The notes: generated by a model from the letters alone, not told the origin. A DNA stretch of 64,000 nucleotides from Candidatus Aminicenantota bacterium (GCA_003141555.1 PLMN01000005.1:124001-188000); one strand, 5' to 3'; positions 41,271 through 50,321 are shown, counted from the first letter of the stretch. Program-made: numbers and translations.

Positions 41271-41920
41271 TGATCACCATTCCTGAAGCCGTGGAGGGGA
41301 TCGTCCGGGCGTCCCCGTTCCTCGACGAGGCGCTCGCCCTGGGGATCGTCAACCTCTCCGCCCTCGCCCGCCTCATCAAAGCCGACGTCGAGCGGGCGGC
41401 GATGAAGAAGGTCCAGGACGGGGCGGTCATCATCGCCCTCAACCGCCTTCGGCGCCGGGTCGGAAGCCGCGCCCGCAGGCAGCGGAGCGTGTTCAAGCGG
41501 GCCCCCGAGCTGACCGTCCGCTCGAACCTCGTGGAGCTGACCTACGCCAGCTCCGAGCGGATGTTCGCCCGGCGCAAGACCCTTCTCGAACGCCACGGCG
41601 GCCGGGCGAACGTCTTCCTGACCGTGACCCAGGGCATCCGCGAGACCACGATCGTCGCCGGCCGGGAGCTCCGCGAGCCGATCCAGGCGATCTTCAAGGG
41701 CGAGCGCCTGATCGACAAGATCGACGGCCTGTCGAGCGTCACGGTCCTCCTCCCCTCCGGGACGGCGGCCGTCCCCGGGGTCTATCACTACATCCTCAAA
41801 ACCCTGGCCTGGGAAGGGGTCAACATCGTCGAGGTCGTCTCCACGCTCAACGAGCTCACGATCGTCCTCTCCGACCGGGACATCGACCGGGCCTTCTCGC
41901 TCATCAAGCGCCTGTTCTGA
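41271..41920 (+). CDS. ACT-domain protein, candidate regulator of the lysW operon
   Basis: 216 residues. The N-terminal 60 residues look helical and could form a winged helix-like unit (PEAVEGIVRASPFLDEALAL, NLSALARLIKADVE). The C terminus (about 150-216) is an ACT domain: VTVLLPSGTAAVPGVYHYIL, WEGVNIVEVVSTLNELTIVLSDRDIDRAF. ACT domains commonly bind amino acids and regulate their synthesis. No catalytic motif of aspartate kinase or another enzyme is present. It stands divergently next to lysW with overlapping promoter space, so feedback regulation by lysine is plausible but unproven. No Shine-Dalgarno precedes the ATG at 41271; the -10 box ends 8 nt before it. Confidence 0.72.
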
Positions 41921-41994
41921 GCATGGAGATTCCGGGGACGGATTGCCGCCGGCCCGCCGAAGCGCTAGGATAAGACCCTGAGGGAGGACATCCG

Positions 41995-42819
41995 ATGAAG
42001 ATCCCGATCTACCAAGTCGACGCGTTCACCGACCACGTCTTCGGCGGCAATCCCGCCGCCGTCTGCCCGCTCCCCTCTTGGCTTCCGGACGACGTCCTGC
42101 AGTCGATCGCCATGGAAAACAACCTGGCCGAAACCGCCTACCTGGTCCGGGCGGGCGCCGGGATCGAGATCCGCTGGTTCACGCCGACCCTCGAAATCGA
42201 CCTCTGCGGCCACGCCACGCTGGCCTCGGCCCACGCGCTCTTCGAGCACCTCGGCCATCCCGGCGACAAAATCGTCTTCTCCTCGAAAAGCGGACCGCTG
42301 CGGGCGGCGCGGGGCGCCGGCGGCCTCATCACCCTTGATTTCCCGGCTTTCGAGCCGGAGCCGATCGCCACTCCCGAGGGCTTGGTCCGCGGGCTGGGAG
42401 CCAGGCCCCTCGAAACCCTGCGGGGCCGGGACATTCTGGCCGTCTTCGGCTCCGAAGCCGAGGTCGCCGCGCTCGATCCGGATTTCGCCGTCCTTCGAGC
42501 GCTCGACTGCCTCGGGGTCATCGCCACAGCGCCTTGCGCAGTCACGGCGGAGTCACAGCGGAGTAGGACGGCCCGGGGCGAGGCCTGCGATTTCGTCTCG
42601 CGCTTCTTCGCCCCTCGGGCGGGAATCCCCGAGGACCCGGTCACGGGCTCGTCCCACACGCTGCTCGTCCCCTTCTGGGCCCGGCGGCTGGGCCGGACCT
42701 CGCTTCACGCCGTGCAGATATCCAAGCGGCGCGGGGATCTGTACTGCGAGCTCAGGGACGGCCGCGTCCTCATGGGCGGAAAGGCGGTGACGTTCCTGCG
42801 GGGGGAAATCGACGTTTGA
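41995..42819 (+). CDS. PhzF-family isomerase
   Basis: 274 residues, close to the family's usual 260-300. Marks: YQVDAFTDHVFGGNPAAVC at the N terminus, MENNLAETAYL (with the catalytic Glu), RWFTPTLEIDLCGHATLA and DFVSRFFAPRAGIPEDPVTGSSH (the last two in shorter conserved pieces). PhzF enzymes do epimerase- or isomerase-type proton transfers; the substrate here is unknown. A 13-residue insert just before DFVSRFF is encoded by a direct 11-bp tandem duplication (42541-42551 and 42552-42562). GGAGGA precedes the ATG. Confidence 0.88.
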   Translation: MKIPIYQVDAFTDHVFGGNPAAVCPLPSWLPDDVLQSIAMENNLAETAYLVRAGAGIEIRWFTPTLEIDLCGHATLASAHALFEHLGHPGDKIVFSSKSGPLRAARGAGGLITLDFPAFEPEPIATPEGLVRGLGARPLETLRGRDILAVFGSEAEVAALDPDFAVLRALDCLGVIATAPCAVTAESQRSRTARGEACDFVSRFFAPRAGIPEDPVTGSSHTLLVPFWARRLGRTSLHAVQISKRRGDLYCELRDGRVLMGGKAVTFLRGEIDV

Positions 42820-42838
42820 AGAACGCGGCGAAAAGCGC

Positions 42839-43504
42839 TCAGGCCGTGACGATGTTCTCGATCTCGACCGCGGAATCCACCAGGTACGTGGGGTTCTTCG
42901 CCCGGAGCACGTCCCGGCGGTGGAAGCCCCAGGTGACGGCGATGACCGCGATGCCGGCGCGCTGGCAGGCCTCGATATCGCGCGTCTCGTCGCCGATATA
43001 GATCACCCCGTCCTCGCGGAGCCCACGCTTCTGGAGGAGATGCTGCAGGGCCCGGGTCTTGCCGAAGAAATTCGATTCGGCATGGATGAAATCGAAGACG
43101 TCGAGGTCCCGGGCCCGGAGGAGCTTTTGGACGTTCTCCCGCGAATTCGAGGTCAGGATGCCCAGGCCGAACGACCGGCGCTTCAAGCTGAGGATGAGAT
43201 CCCGGATGCCGGGAAAGAGCTCGACCTGGTCGATGCGCTGGAGGAGCTCTTTCTGGGTGCGAAGGATGAGCGTCGGGAGCTTGACGAAGGGGATGTGGTA
43301 CTTCTTGAGGATTTCGATGTTCGACATGCCCCGCAGGTTTTCGACGTCTTTTTCCCCCAGGGGAGTAACATGGTATTCTCGGGCATGTCCGTTGGCAATC
43401 CTGATGATGGCCGAGAGCGTATCGGCCAGCGTGCCGTCGAAATCGAAGATCAATGTCGGAGAAACGGGCGCGGCCGAAGCTACCGAAGCCGGATTGGTCG
43501 ACAT
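42839..43504 (-). CDS. HAD-superfamily phosphatase (phosphoglycolate phosphatase-like)
   Basis: 221 residues. HAD motif I DFDGTLADT (about 20-28) with both nucleophile and acid Asp, motif II TSNS in GLGILTSNSRE, Lys in FGKTRALQHLL and motif IV IGDETRDIEA. The helical cap follows motif I (about 33-95), as in phosphoglycolate phosphatase (Gph) and PpaX. The substrate is uncertain. The start at 43504 gives a short Ser/Ala/Pro-rich lead before motif I; no strong ribosome site is seen. Convergent with the PhzF gene. Confidence 0.85.
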   Translation of the reverse strand: MSTNPASVASAAPVSPTLIFDFDGTLADTLSAIIRIANGHAREYHVTPLGEKDVENLRGMSNIEILKKYHIPFVKLPTLILRTQKELLQRIDQVELFPGIRDLILSLKRRSFGLGILTSNSRENVQKLLRARDLDVFDFIHAESNFFGKTRALQHLLQKRGLREDGVIYIGDETRDIEACQRAGIAVIAVTWGFHRRDVLRAKNPTYLVDSAVEIENIVTA

Positions 43505-43591
43505 TTTATCATATCCGGTTCGAATTCTACCGCCCGCCGCGGGGCAAGTCAAATCAGCGGGCGATTCGGTCCGGGGCGGCCTGCTCCCCGA

Positions 43592-43614
43592 AACTTTATC
43601 GGGATCCATGCGTC
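43592..43614 (+). promoter_or_regulatory. Putative ECF-type autoregulatory promoter of the second sigma gene
   Basis: GAAAC (AAC at 43592-43594), 16-bp spacer, CGTC (43611-43614), followed by TTA as in the element at 18192-18215. It sits 37 bp before the start codon of an ECF sigma factor. Confidence 0.5.
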
Positions 43615-43651
43615 TTAGATAAATGGAGCGCGCAAACGTGAGGTTCGGACA

Positions 43652-44275
43652 ATGACCCCGACGCGGGGTGTGTCGGCGGCGGCCGGGAACGAAGCCGCCG
43701 TCGACCGGCTGTACGAAAAGCACAAGGCGGATGTCTACCGCTTCGCCCTCCATCTGGCCGGAAGCATCCCCGAAGCCGAGGACCTGCTCCAGGAGACCTG
43801 GATGCGCGTCGTCCGGCACCGGGACGAGATCTCGGAAGAACGGGACATGAAAGCCTGGCTGTTCACGATCGCGGCCAACCTCCATCGGGACGGGCTCCGC
43901 AAAGCCCGAGTCCGCAGGCTCTTCCTCCTCGCTCCGCGGAAGGACGCCGGCGGGGAGGTCGACGCCGTCGCCGGCGCGCCCGACTCGGATCCCGGGCCGG
44001 GTGCCCTGGCCGAGCGGTCGGAGGCCGGCCGCGCGTTGGATCGGGCGCTGGCCGGGCTGCCCGAACGCCAGCGCAGCGTCTTCATCCTGAAGATGATCGA
44101 GGGCTATAAGCACGAGGAGATCGGCGGCATCCTGGGCGTTCCAGTGAACACCGTCAAGACGCTCCTTTTCCGGGCCGTCCAACGGCTCCGGAAAGAATTG
44201 AGGGACTTCGGTCCGGGGACGCGGACCGTACGGGAGAACGGACCATGCGATGTGAGGATATCCAGCGTATTCTGA
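43652..44275 (+). CDS. ECF-family RNA polymerase sigma factor
   Basis: 207 residues. Region 2 (about 18-85; VDRLYEKHKADVYRFALHL, PEAEDLLQETWMRVVRHRD, WLFTIAANLHRDGLRK) and region 4 (about 130-190; LPERQRSVFILKMIEGYKHE, IGGILGVPVNTVKTLLFRA) are complete. GAGG lies 8 nt before the ATG. The end overlaps the next gene, a zinc-finger anti-sigma factor, by 31 nt, so the two proteins are coupled. It differs clearly in sequence from the ECF factor at 17.6-18.2 kb. Confidence 0.92.
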   Translation: MTPTRGVSAAAGNEAAVDRLYEKHKADVYRFALHLAGSIPEAEDLLQETWMRVVRHRDEISEERDMKAWLFTIAANLHRDGLRKARVRRLFLLAPRKDAGGEVDAVAGAPDSDPGPGALAERSEAGRALDRALAGLPERQRSVFILKMIEGYKHEEIGGILGVPVNTVKTLLFRAVQRLRKELRDFGPGTRTVRENGPCDVRISSVF

Positions 44276-44700
44276 CGAACGGGCTCGGCGACGGAGCGGC
44301 CGGGGCCGAGGCCCGGCGGCATCTCGCGTCCTGCCCGGAGTGTGCCGCGTTCGCGGCCGACCTGGCGGGGATTCAGGACCATGTCCGGGCCCTTCCCCGA
44401 CCGGCCCTCCCCGCGGCGCTCGACGCCCGAACCCGCCGGACGATCGGGGCGGCGCTGTCCTCGGCCGCCCGGGTCGCGCCGCTGCCGAAAGGGATGGGAG
44501 CCGTGCTGGCCGTCCTGACCGCGCTCACCGTCCTGGCCGTCTTTCCCCTCGTGTGGGGAGGCGAGATCGCCGAACCGCTCTCGTTCAGGACGGCGGCCGC
44601 GATCGCCCTCCTCCTCCAGAACGGGGTGATGCTCCTCATCGCCCCCATCCTCTTCCGCAAATTCGGAACGCGGGCCGGGTTCCCGCGGAGCGAATCCTAG
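44245..44700 (+). CDS. Anti-sigma factor with zinc finger (zf-HC2)
   Basis: 151 residues. N-terminal HLASCPEC motif (H-x3-C-x2-C, about residues 27-34) of zinc-binding anti-sigma domains, then two C-terminal membrane helices (about 87-107 and 116-138) with only a short loop between them. Because there is almost no periplasmic part, it would sense a membrane or partner signal rather than a soluble ligand. The next gene, 10 nt downstream, encodes another membrane protein with zinc ribbons and might be that partner. Confidence 0.82.
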   Translation: MRCEDIQRILTNGLGDGAAGAEARRHLASCPECAAFAADLAGIQDHVRALPRPALPAALDARTRRTIGAALSSAARVAPLPKGMGAVLAVLTALTVLAVFPLVWGGEIAEPLSFRTAAAIALLLQNGVMLLIAPILFRKFGTRAGFPRSES

Positions 44701-44710
44701 GAGGGCTTCG

Positions 44711-45331
44711 ATGAAAGCATCCACCGGAAAAACCGTCGGGCTCGTGTTCGTGATAGCGATCATTCTCGCCGCCGGGACGAGGCTGACCCCGCTCGTCATC
44801 GCGCCCCTGGGCATCTTCTCCGGCCTCTCCCAGGCCTTCCGGTCGACGGTCCACGGCCTCGGCCGGGTCAGCTTCGAACCGATGTTCGGAGGGGCGCTCG
44901 TCATCTTCTGGATCGTCGTCCTCTTCTGGGTCTATCGCGACGCCGAGCGGCGGGGAATGAACGGCGTGCTATGGACTCTCCTCGTCTTCATCGGCAACCT
45001 CGTCGGACTCATCATTTATCTAATCGTCCGGAACGAAAGCCGAACGGCACCGGGCCCGGCCGCACCATCCGCGAAGTCTGCGGCATCTGCGACGTCTGCG
45101 ACGACCAGGTCGCTTTCAGCGACCGAGTCGACCGGGCCAGCCCCGAATCCGGCGGCGCCGGAGTCCTCCGTTCCGTCCGGCTGCCCGAAGTGCGGGAAGC
45201 CCGCCGATCCGAAGTATGCCTTCTGCCCGTACTGCGGCGAGAATTTGCGGCCGGTCTGCCCGAGCTGCGGGAAGCCGGTCGAGCCGGCCTGGCTGGCCTG
45301 CGCCCATTGCGGCAAGATGCTCAGGGGCTGA
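44711..45331 (+). CDS. Membrane protein with C-terminal double zinc ribbon
   Basis: 206 residues: two or three helices (about 8-35, 55-75 and 85-105; the last pair resembles the PLDc_N/SHOCT-type short membrane domain, with WVYRDAERRGMNGVLWTLL), a Ser/Ala/Thr/Pro-rich linker (about 112-150) and two zinc ribbons at the end (CPKCGKP...CPYCGE, CPSCGKP...CAHCGK, four CxxC pairs). The ribbons lie in the cytoplasm if the two-helix reading holds. It follows the anti-sigma gene by 10 nt and may belong to the same signalling unit. Function unknown. Confidence 0.65.
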   Translation: MKASTGKTVGLVFVIAIILAAGTRLTPLVIAPLGIFSGLSQAFRSTVHGLGRVSFEPMFGGALVIFWIVVLFWVYRDAERRGMNGVLWTLLVFIGNLVGLIIYLIVRNESRTAPGPAAPSAKSAASATSATTRSLSATESTGPAPNPAAPESSVPSGCPKCGKPADPKYAFCPYCGENLRPVCPSCGKPVEPAWLACAHCGKMLRG

Positions 45332-45364
45332 GTTTGCGCGGGCGGAGCGGCGAGGGCCGGCGCC

Positions 45365-48300
45365 TCAGAGCGACTTGAGATTGGCGTCGATCAACTCGAT
45401 CTGATTCGACAGATCCTTCAGCTTCTGGCGCTCCTTCTCGACGATGTCCGCCGGGGCGCGGCCAATAAATCCTTCATTCGACAGCTTGGTTTCGGCTTTC
45501 CGCGCGTCCTCGACGAGCTTCTTGCGATGGGCGAGCAGGCGCTCGCGCTCTTTCTCCGGATCGATGACGCCCTGGAGATAGAGCTCCATGTCCCCCACGA
45601 CATGGGAGACCGCCGTCGCGGGCCGGGCTACGGACGGGCCGATCTCGAGCGAGCTCAGGGCCCCGAGGTGAGAGACGAAGTGTCGCATCCGGCCCAGAAT
45701 CTCCGCCGATCTCCCGTCGGCCCTGATCAGGGCGTCGAGCTTCCGGCTCGGGGGGAGGTTATGGAGGGCCCGGATCTCGCGCACGCCGCGGACCACGGCC
45801 TGGACGAGGGAAAATTCATCCTCGAGCCCGGCATCGCGCCATTCGGGTCGGGCGACGGGCCAGGCGGCGGCGAGTAGCAAGGGCGATCCGGGGAGCGGCC
45901 GCTCCAGGCCCCGGACCGGGCATTGGGCCCCGAGCAGCTCCCAGAGGGCCTCGGTGATGAACGGGACGAACGGGTGGAAGAGCCGTAGGACCTGGTCGAG
46001 GGCGAAAGCCAACACGGTCCGGGCGGCGGGCGCCGAAACGGGGTCCTTGAAGCGCGGCTTGACGATTTCGAGGTACCAGTCGCAGAGGTCTCCCCAGAAG
46101 AAGTCCCGGGCCGCCCCGAGGGCCGCCGAGGGATTGTAAGCCCGGAGCTCCTCCGTCACGGCCCCCGCAACGCGCGACAGCCGGGACAGGATCCAGCGGT
46201 CCTCCTCTCCCAGCGCCTCGAGCGCGAGAGGCGCCCAGGCGTGCTCGCCGAGATTCATCAGGGCGAACCGCGAGGCGTTCCACAACTTGGTGCAGAAGGC
46301 CCGGCCGAGCTCAAAACGCTCGCTGATGACCTTGGCCATGGGGACATCGGGCAGGGTGCCCAGCACGTCGAACTCCTTGCCCGACTTCGGGCAGATGTAG
46401 GAGAAGATGCTCCGCCCGTGCTTGGCCGTAGCCAGGTCCACGATCTCGCCCGTGTAAGGGGAAATCGCCTGGACCGGCAGGCGGATGTCCTGGGTGCCGG
46501 TCTGCATGTCGCAGATAACGTAGCGCATGGCGTCCGCGCCGTATTTCTCGATGATATCCTCGGGATCGATGCCGTTGCCTTTGCTCTTGCTCATCCGCTC
46601 GCCCTTGCCGTCCTGGATATTGGCATGGATGAAGCAGTCGGTGAACGGCACGTCGCCCAGGAGATAGAGGCCCATGAGCTGCATCCGGGCGACCCAGAGG
46701 GTGATGATGTCGCGCGCCGTGACCAGGCACGCGCCGGGATAATAATAGCTCAGGCAGTCTTCGCGGCCGGCGACCGCGCCGAGCGGCCGCTGGCCGGGAC
46801 CGAGCGCGGCGGTGGCGGGATCGGGCCAGCCCAGGGTGCTGAACGGCCAGAGCGCGGAGCTGAACCAGGTGTCCAGGACGTCGGGATCCTGGGCGAAGCC
46901 GGCCGCCGCGAGCGCGGCCGCGAGCGCGGACTCGGCGGCGAGGTTGCGGAGGGAGACGAGGATGTCATACCGGCCGCTCGGATCGAGCGTCGGGCCGGCC
47001 TGGAGGTCGAACAAACGGCCGTCGGCGTCGGCGATCCAGGCCTGGAGATCGTCCGCTCCGCTCTTCGGAAGCCGGGCGACGGTCTTGGTCAGGTCCGGAG
47101 CGGCGCAGCTCACCCGCCAGATCGGGATGCGGTGGCCCCACCAGAGCTGCCGGCTGATGCACCAGTCGCGCTTCTCGGACAGCCAGTTCACGTAGGTCCC
47201 GCCGTAGCGGGCGTGGTCGGGGTGGAAGGTCAGGCGGCGGCCGCTCGGCGACGAGAAGCCCGCGCCCGCGGCGTCGATCGCCACTTGGGCCAGCCCGGCG
47301 GCCCGAAACTCATTGGAGGTCCCGGCCCCGCAGACGATCCCGCCCACGACGTCGCCCATGCGGACGAACCACTGCTTCGAGATGTACGGCTCGATCGGCG
47401 TCTTCGATCTGTCGGAGTGGCCGATTTCGATCTCGCGGTCCTCGACCTCGGCCAGGAGGCCGGCCGCCGTCAGGTCGGCGACGACGCGCCGGCGGGCCTC
47501 GAACCGGTCGAGGCCGGCGTAGGGCCCCGCGGCTGCGTTGAGCGTCCCGTCGGGGTTGAGGATGTTGAGAATGCCGATCCCGTCCTTGTGGCGGCCCCAG
47601 ATCTCGTAGTCGTTGGGGTCGTGGGCGGGCGTGATCTTGACGCAGCCCGTGCCGAGGGCCGGGTCGGCCCACTCGTCCAGAATGAGGGGAATGGGGCGGT
47701 CGACGAGGGGTAGGAGGACGGTCGCCCCCCGCTCGGCCATAGCCTTCAGCCTCAGAAGATGGGGCAGGACATCGGCTTTCCGGGCTTCGAGGCGCTCGAG
47801 CTCCGCCTCGATCTCTTCTCCCTCCTTGCGGGACGCCTGCTCGCGCTTCTCGCGGAGGGCCGCCATCCGCCCCTCGAGCTCACCCGCGGGATCGGGGTGG
47901 ACCGCCACGGCCGTGTCGCCGAGCATGGTCTCGGGACGGGTCGTGGCGACCGTCAGGAAGCGCGGCTCGCCGGGGGCCGCGTCGGCCAGGGGATAGCGGA
48001 TGTACCAGAAATGGCCCTTCACCTTCTCGTAAACGATCTCGTCGTCCGAGACGGCGGTCTGGAGCTGGCAATCCCAATTGACCATCCGGTTCCCGCGGTA
48101 GATCAGGCCGTCTCGGAAGAGGCGGAAGAACGCCTCGCGCACGGCCCGAGCGCAGACCTCATCCATGGTGAACCGCTGCCGCTTCCAGTCGCAGGAGCAG
48201 CCCATCCGCTGCTGCTGGCGGATGATGCGCTCCTGGTATTCATCCTTCCAGGCCTGGATCCGGGCCACCAGGCCCTCGCGGCCCAGGTCGTGGCGGGTCT

Positions 48301-48610
48301 TGCCCTCGAGCTCGAACAGGCGCTTCTCGACGACCGCCTGCGTACCGATGCCCGCGTGGTCGGTGCCGGGCATCCAGAGGGAGTTGTCGCCCGTCATCCG
48401 GTGCCAGCGGACGAGCAGGTCCTGCATGACGTTGTCCATGGCATGGCCCATATGGAGGGCGCCCGTGACGTTGGGCAGGGGCATCATGATGACGTAGCGG
48501 TCGCTCCGCCCGTCGGGGATCGCGGCGAAGGCGTCGGCCGCAAGCCAGCGCTCGTAAATGGCCGTTTCATACTTGCCCGGTTCGTAAAGCTTCGGGATTT
48601 CGTCAGGCAT
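45365..48610 (-). CDS. valS: Valine--tRNA ligase
   Basis: 1,081 residues; charges tRNA-Val. HIGH motif in PLPNVTGALHMGHA (about 45-58), ATTRPETMLGD of the editing domain, KMSKS motif as RMSKSKGNG (about 600), the anticodon-binding helices and a C-terminal coiled coil arm (about 1010-1081). It is longer than common ValRS (850-950) through a charged helical insert in the editing domain (about 240-290; EKREQASRKEGEEIEAELER) and a second insert before VLDTWFSSALWPFSTLG. All active-site signatures are intact. AAGGA precedes the ATG at 48610. Confidence 0.93.
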   Translation of the reverse strand: MPDEIPKLYEPGKYETAIYERWLAADAFAAIPDGRSDRYVIMMPLPNVTGALHMGHAMDNVMQDLLVRWHRMTGDNSLWMPGTDHAGIGTQAVVEKRLFELEGKTRHDLGREGLVARIQAWKDEYQERIIRQQQRMGCSCDWKRQRFTMDEVCARAVREAFFRLFRDGLIYRGNRMVNWDCQLQTAVSDDEIVYEKVKGHFWYIRYPLADAAPGEPRFLTVATTRPETMLGDTAVAVHPDPAGELEGRMAALREKREQASRKEGEEIEAELERLEARKADVLPHLLRLKAMAERGATVLLPLVDRPIPLILDEWADPALGTGCVKITPAHDPNDYEIWGRHKDGIGILNILNPDGTLNAAAGPYAGLDRFEARRRVVADLTAAGLLAEVEDREIEIGHSDRSKTPIEPYISKQWFVRMGDVVGGIVCGAGTSNEFRAAGLAQVAIDAAGAGFSSPSGRRLTFHPDHARYGGTYVNWLSEKRDWCISRQLWWGHRIPIWRVSCAAPDLTKTVARLPKSGADDLQAWIADADGRLFDLQAGPTLDPSGRYDILVSLRNLAAESALAAALAAAGFAQDPDVLDTWFSSALWPFSTLGWPDPATAALGPGQRPLGAVAGREDCLSYYYPGACLVTARDIITLWVARMQLMGLYLLGDVPFTDCFIHANIQDGKGERMSKSKGNGIDPEDIIEKYGADAMRYVICDMQTGTQDIRLPVQAISPYTGEIVDLATAKHGRSIFSYICPKSGKEFDVLGTLPDVPMAKVISERFELGRAFCTKLWNASRFALMNLGEHAWAPLALEALGEEDRWILSRLSRVAGAVTEELRAYNPSAALGAARDFFWGDLCDWYLEIVKPRFKDPVSAPAARTVLAFALDQVLRLFHPFVPFITEALWELLGAQCPVRGLERPLPGSPLLLAAAWPVARPEWRDAGLEDEFSLVQAVVRGVREIRALHNLPPSRKLDALIRADGRSAEILGRMRHFVSHLGALSSLEIGPSVARPATAVSHVVGDMELYLQGVIDPEKERERLLAHRKKLVEDARKAETKLSNEGFIGRAPADIVEKERQKLKDLSNQIELIDANLKSL

Positions 48611-48701
48611 GGATCGGATTCCTTTGATTTTTCAGCCCCATTTTTACCATATCAGCCCTTGGCTGGCAAATCCGATTCCGCGATATATCTTTATTTGCCG
48701 G

Positions 48702-48730
48702 TTGTTATTCCCGGGCAATTTCTTTATCCT
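48702..48730 (+). promoter_or_regulatory. Putative promoter of the carboxyltransferase gene
   Basis: TTGTTA (48702-48707), 17-bp spacer, TATCCT (48725-48730), about 38 bp before the start codon at 48769. Each box matches four of six consensus bases. Confidence 0.35.
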
Positions 48731-48768
48731 AGGGTTCTGCGGTTCATTCATATTTAAAGGAATCTTGC

Positions 48769-50313
48769 ATGTCCGTCTTCACGAAAATCGCGGATTTGTT
48801 CAAACGGTCCGATAAGGTCACCCGGCTCAAGGACGCCAAGGCGTACGAAAAGCAGTATGCCATGGGGAAGCTCGGCGCCCGCGACCGGATCCAGGCCCTG
48901 CTCGACCCCGGCTCGTTCCACGAGTACGACCTGTTCGTGGAGCACCGCTGCCAGGACTTCAACATGGACAAGAAGCAGCTGCCGGGGGACGGCGTCGTCA
49001 CCGGGACGGGAACGATCGAAAACCACCCGGTCGCGATCTTCGCCCAGGACTTCACCGTGGCCGGCGGATCGCTCGGCCTGATGCACGCCCGGAAGATCAC
49101 CAAGATCATGGACCACGCCGTCAATCTGGGCATCCCCCTGATCGGGATCAACGACTCGGGCGGGGCTCGGATCCAGGAGGGCGTGGATTCTCTGGCCGGC
49201 TATGGCGAGATCTTCTACCGGAACACCAGGGCGTCGGGCGTGATCCCTCAGATCTCGGTCATCCTGGGGCCGTGCGCCGGCGGTGCGGTTTACTCGCCCG
49301 CCCTGACCGATTTCGTCTTCGTGGTCGACAAGATATCCAAGATGTTCATCACCGGGCCCGAGGTCATCAAGACCGTCCTCGGCGAGGAGATCTCGATGGA
49401 GGACCTGGGCGGCGCCCGCGTCCACACCGAGATCTCGGGCAACGCCCACTTCTTCGCCAAAAGCGAGATGGAGTGCTTCACCCAGATCAAGAAGCTCACG
49501 ACCTTCATCCCCTGGAACAACCGGAAGAGGGCCGACTCCTACCCGGCCCTCCTCCCCGATCCCGCCATCCGCATCGACCGGATCATTCCCGAGCAGCCGA
49601 CCAAGCCCTACGACGTCCGGAACGTCATCGGCGCCGTGTGCGACGGCTCGGACTTCCTCGAGGTGCACAAGCTCTGGGCGGCCAACATCGTCGTCGGCTT
49701 CGCCCGCCTGAACGGCGAGACGGTCGGGATCGTGGCCAACCAGCCCTCGGTCCTGGCCGGGGTGCTCGACGTCGACTCCTCGGACAAAGCGGCCCGGTTC
49801 GTCCGGTTCTGCGACGCGTTCAACATCCCCCTGATCACGTTCGTCGACCTGCCCGGCTACCTGCCGGGGATCGACCAGGAGCACGCGGGGGTCATCCGCC
49901 ACGGGGCGAAGCTGCTCTACGCCTACAGCGAGGCGACCGTCCCCAAGATCACGGTCATCCTCCGCAAGGCCTACGGGGGCGGCTACATCGCCATGTGCTC
50001 GCGCCACCTGGGCGCGGACTTCGTCTTCGCCTGGCCGACGGCCGAGATCGCGGTCATGGGCCCCGAAGGCGCGGCCAACATCATCTTCAAGAGCGAGATC
50101 GCCGGGTCCCCCGACCCGAACGAGACCCGGAAGCGGAAGGTCCGGGAATACACCGAGAAATTCGCCAACCCCTATGTCGCCGCGGCCGCGGGCCACATCG
50201 ACGCGGTCATCAATCCCGAGGATACGCGGGAGCACCTAATCCACGCCTTGAGGATCTCGACGAACAAACAAGAAACCGTGATGCCGAAAAAGCATGGCGT
50301 CCCGCCCTTTTAG
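48769..50313 (+). CDS. Acyl-CoA carboxyltransferase beta-type subunit (PccB/MmdA family)
   Basis: 514 residues, usual for the family. It has the crotonase-like carboxyltransferase halves with GGSLGLMHARKI, INDSGGARIQEG, ILGPCAGGAVYSPALTDF in the first and FVDLPGYLPG, KAYGGGYIAMCSRHLGAD, IAVMGPEGAANI in the second. The enzyme moves CO2 between biotin and propionyl-CoA or methylmalonyl-CoA. AAAGGA lies 8 nt upstream. The biotin carrier follows after 8 nt; a biotin carboxylase is missing nearby, and so are the membrane subunits of the sodium-pumping decarboxylase. The direction of the reaction is thus open. Confidence 0.9.
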   Translation: MSVFTKIADLFKRSDKVTRLKDAKAYEKQYAMGKLGARDRIQALLDPGSFHEYDLFVEHRCQDFNMDKKQLPGDGVVTGTGTIENHPVAIFAQDFTVAGGSLGLMHARKITKIMDHAVNLGIPLIGINDSGGARIQEGVDSLAGYGEIFYRNTRASGVIPQISVILGPCAGGAVYSPALTDFVFVVDKISKMFITGPEVIKTVLGEEISMEDLGGARVHTEISGNAHFFAKSEMECFTQIKKLTTFIPWNNRKRADSYPALLPDPAIRIDRIIPEQPTKPYDVRNVIGAVCDGSDFLEVHKLWAANIVVGFARLNGETVGIVANQPSVLAGVLDVDSSDKAARFVRFCDAFNIPLITFVDLPGYLPGIDQEHAGVIRHGAKLLYAYSEATVPKITVILRKAYGGGYIAMCSRHLGADFVFAWPTAEIAVMGPEGAANIIFKSEIAGSPDPNETRKRKVREYTEKFANPYVAAAAGHIDAVINPEDTREHLIHALRISTNKQETVMPKKHGVPPF

Positions 50314-50321
50314 ACCCGGCC

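Noticed and set aside
34480-41920. A plus-strand frame of more than 1,000 codons fused to the ACT-domain protein (starting near 38654)
   Set aside because: The first 870 codons are antisense to lysX, lysY and homocitrate synthase and have no motif. The genuine gene starts at the ATG at 41271, right behind a TATAAT box.
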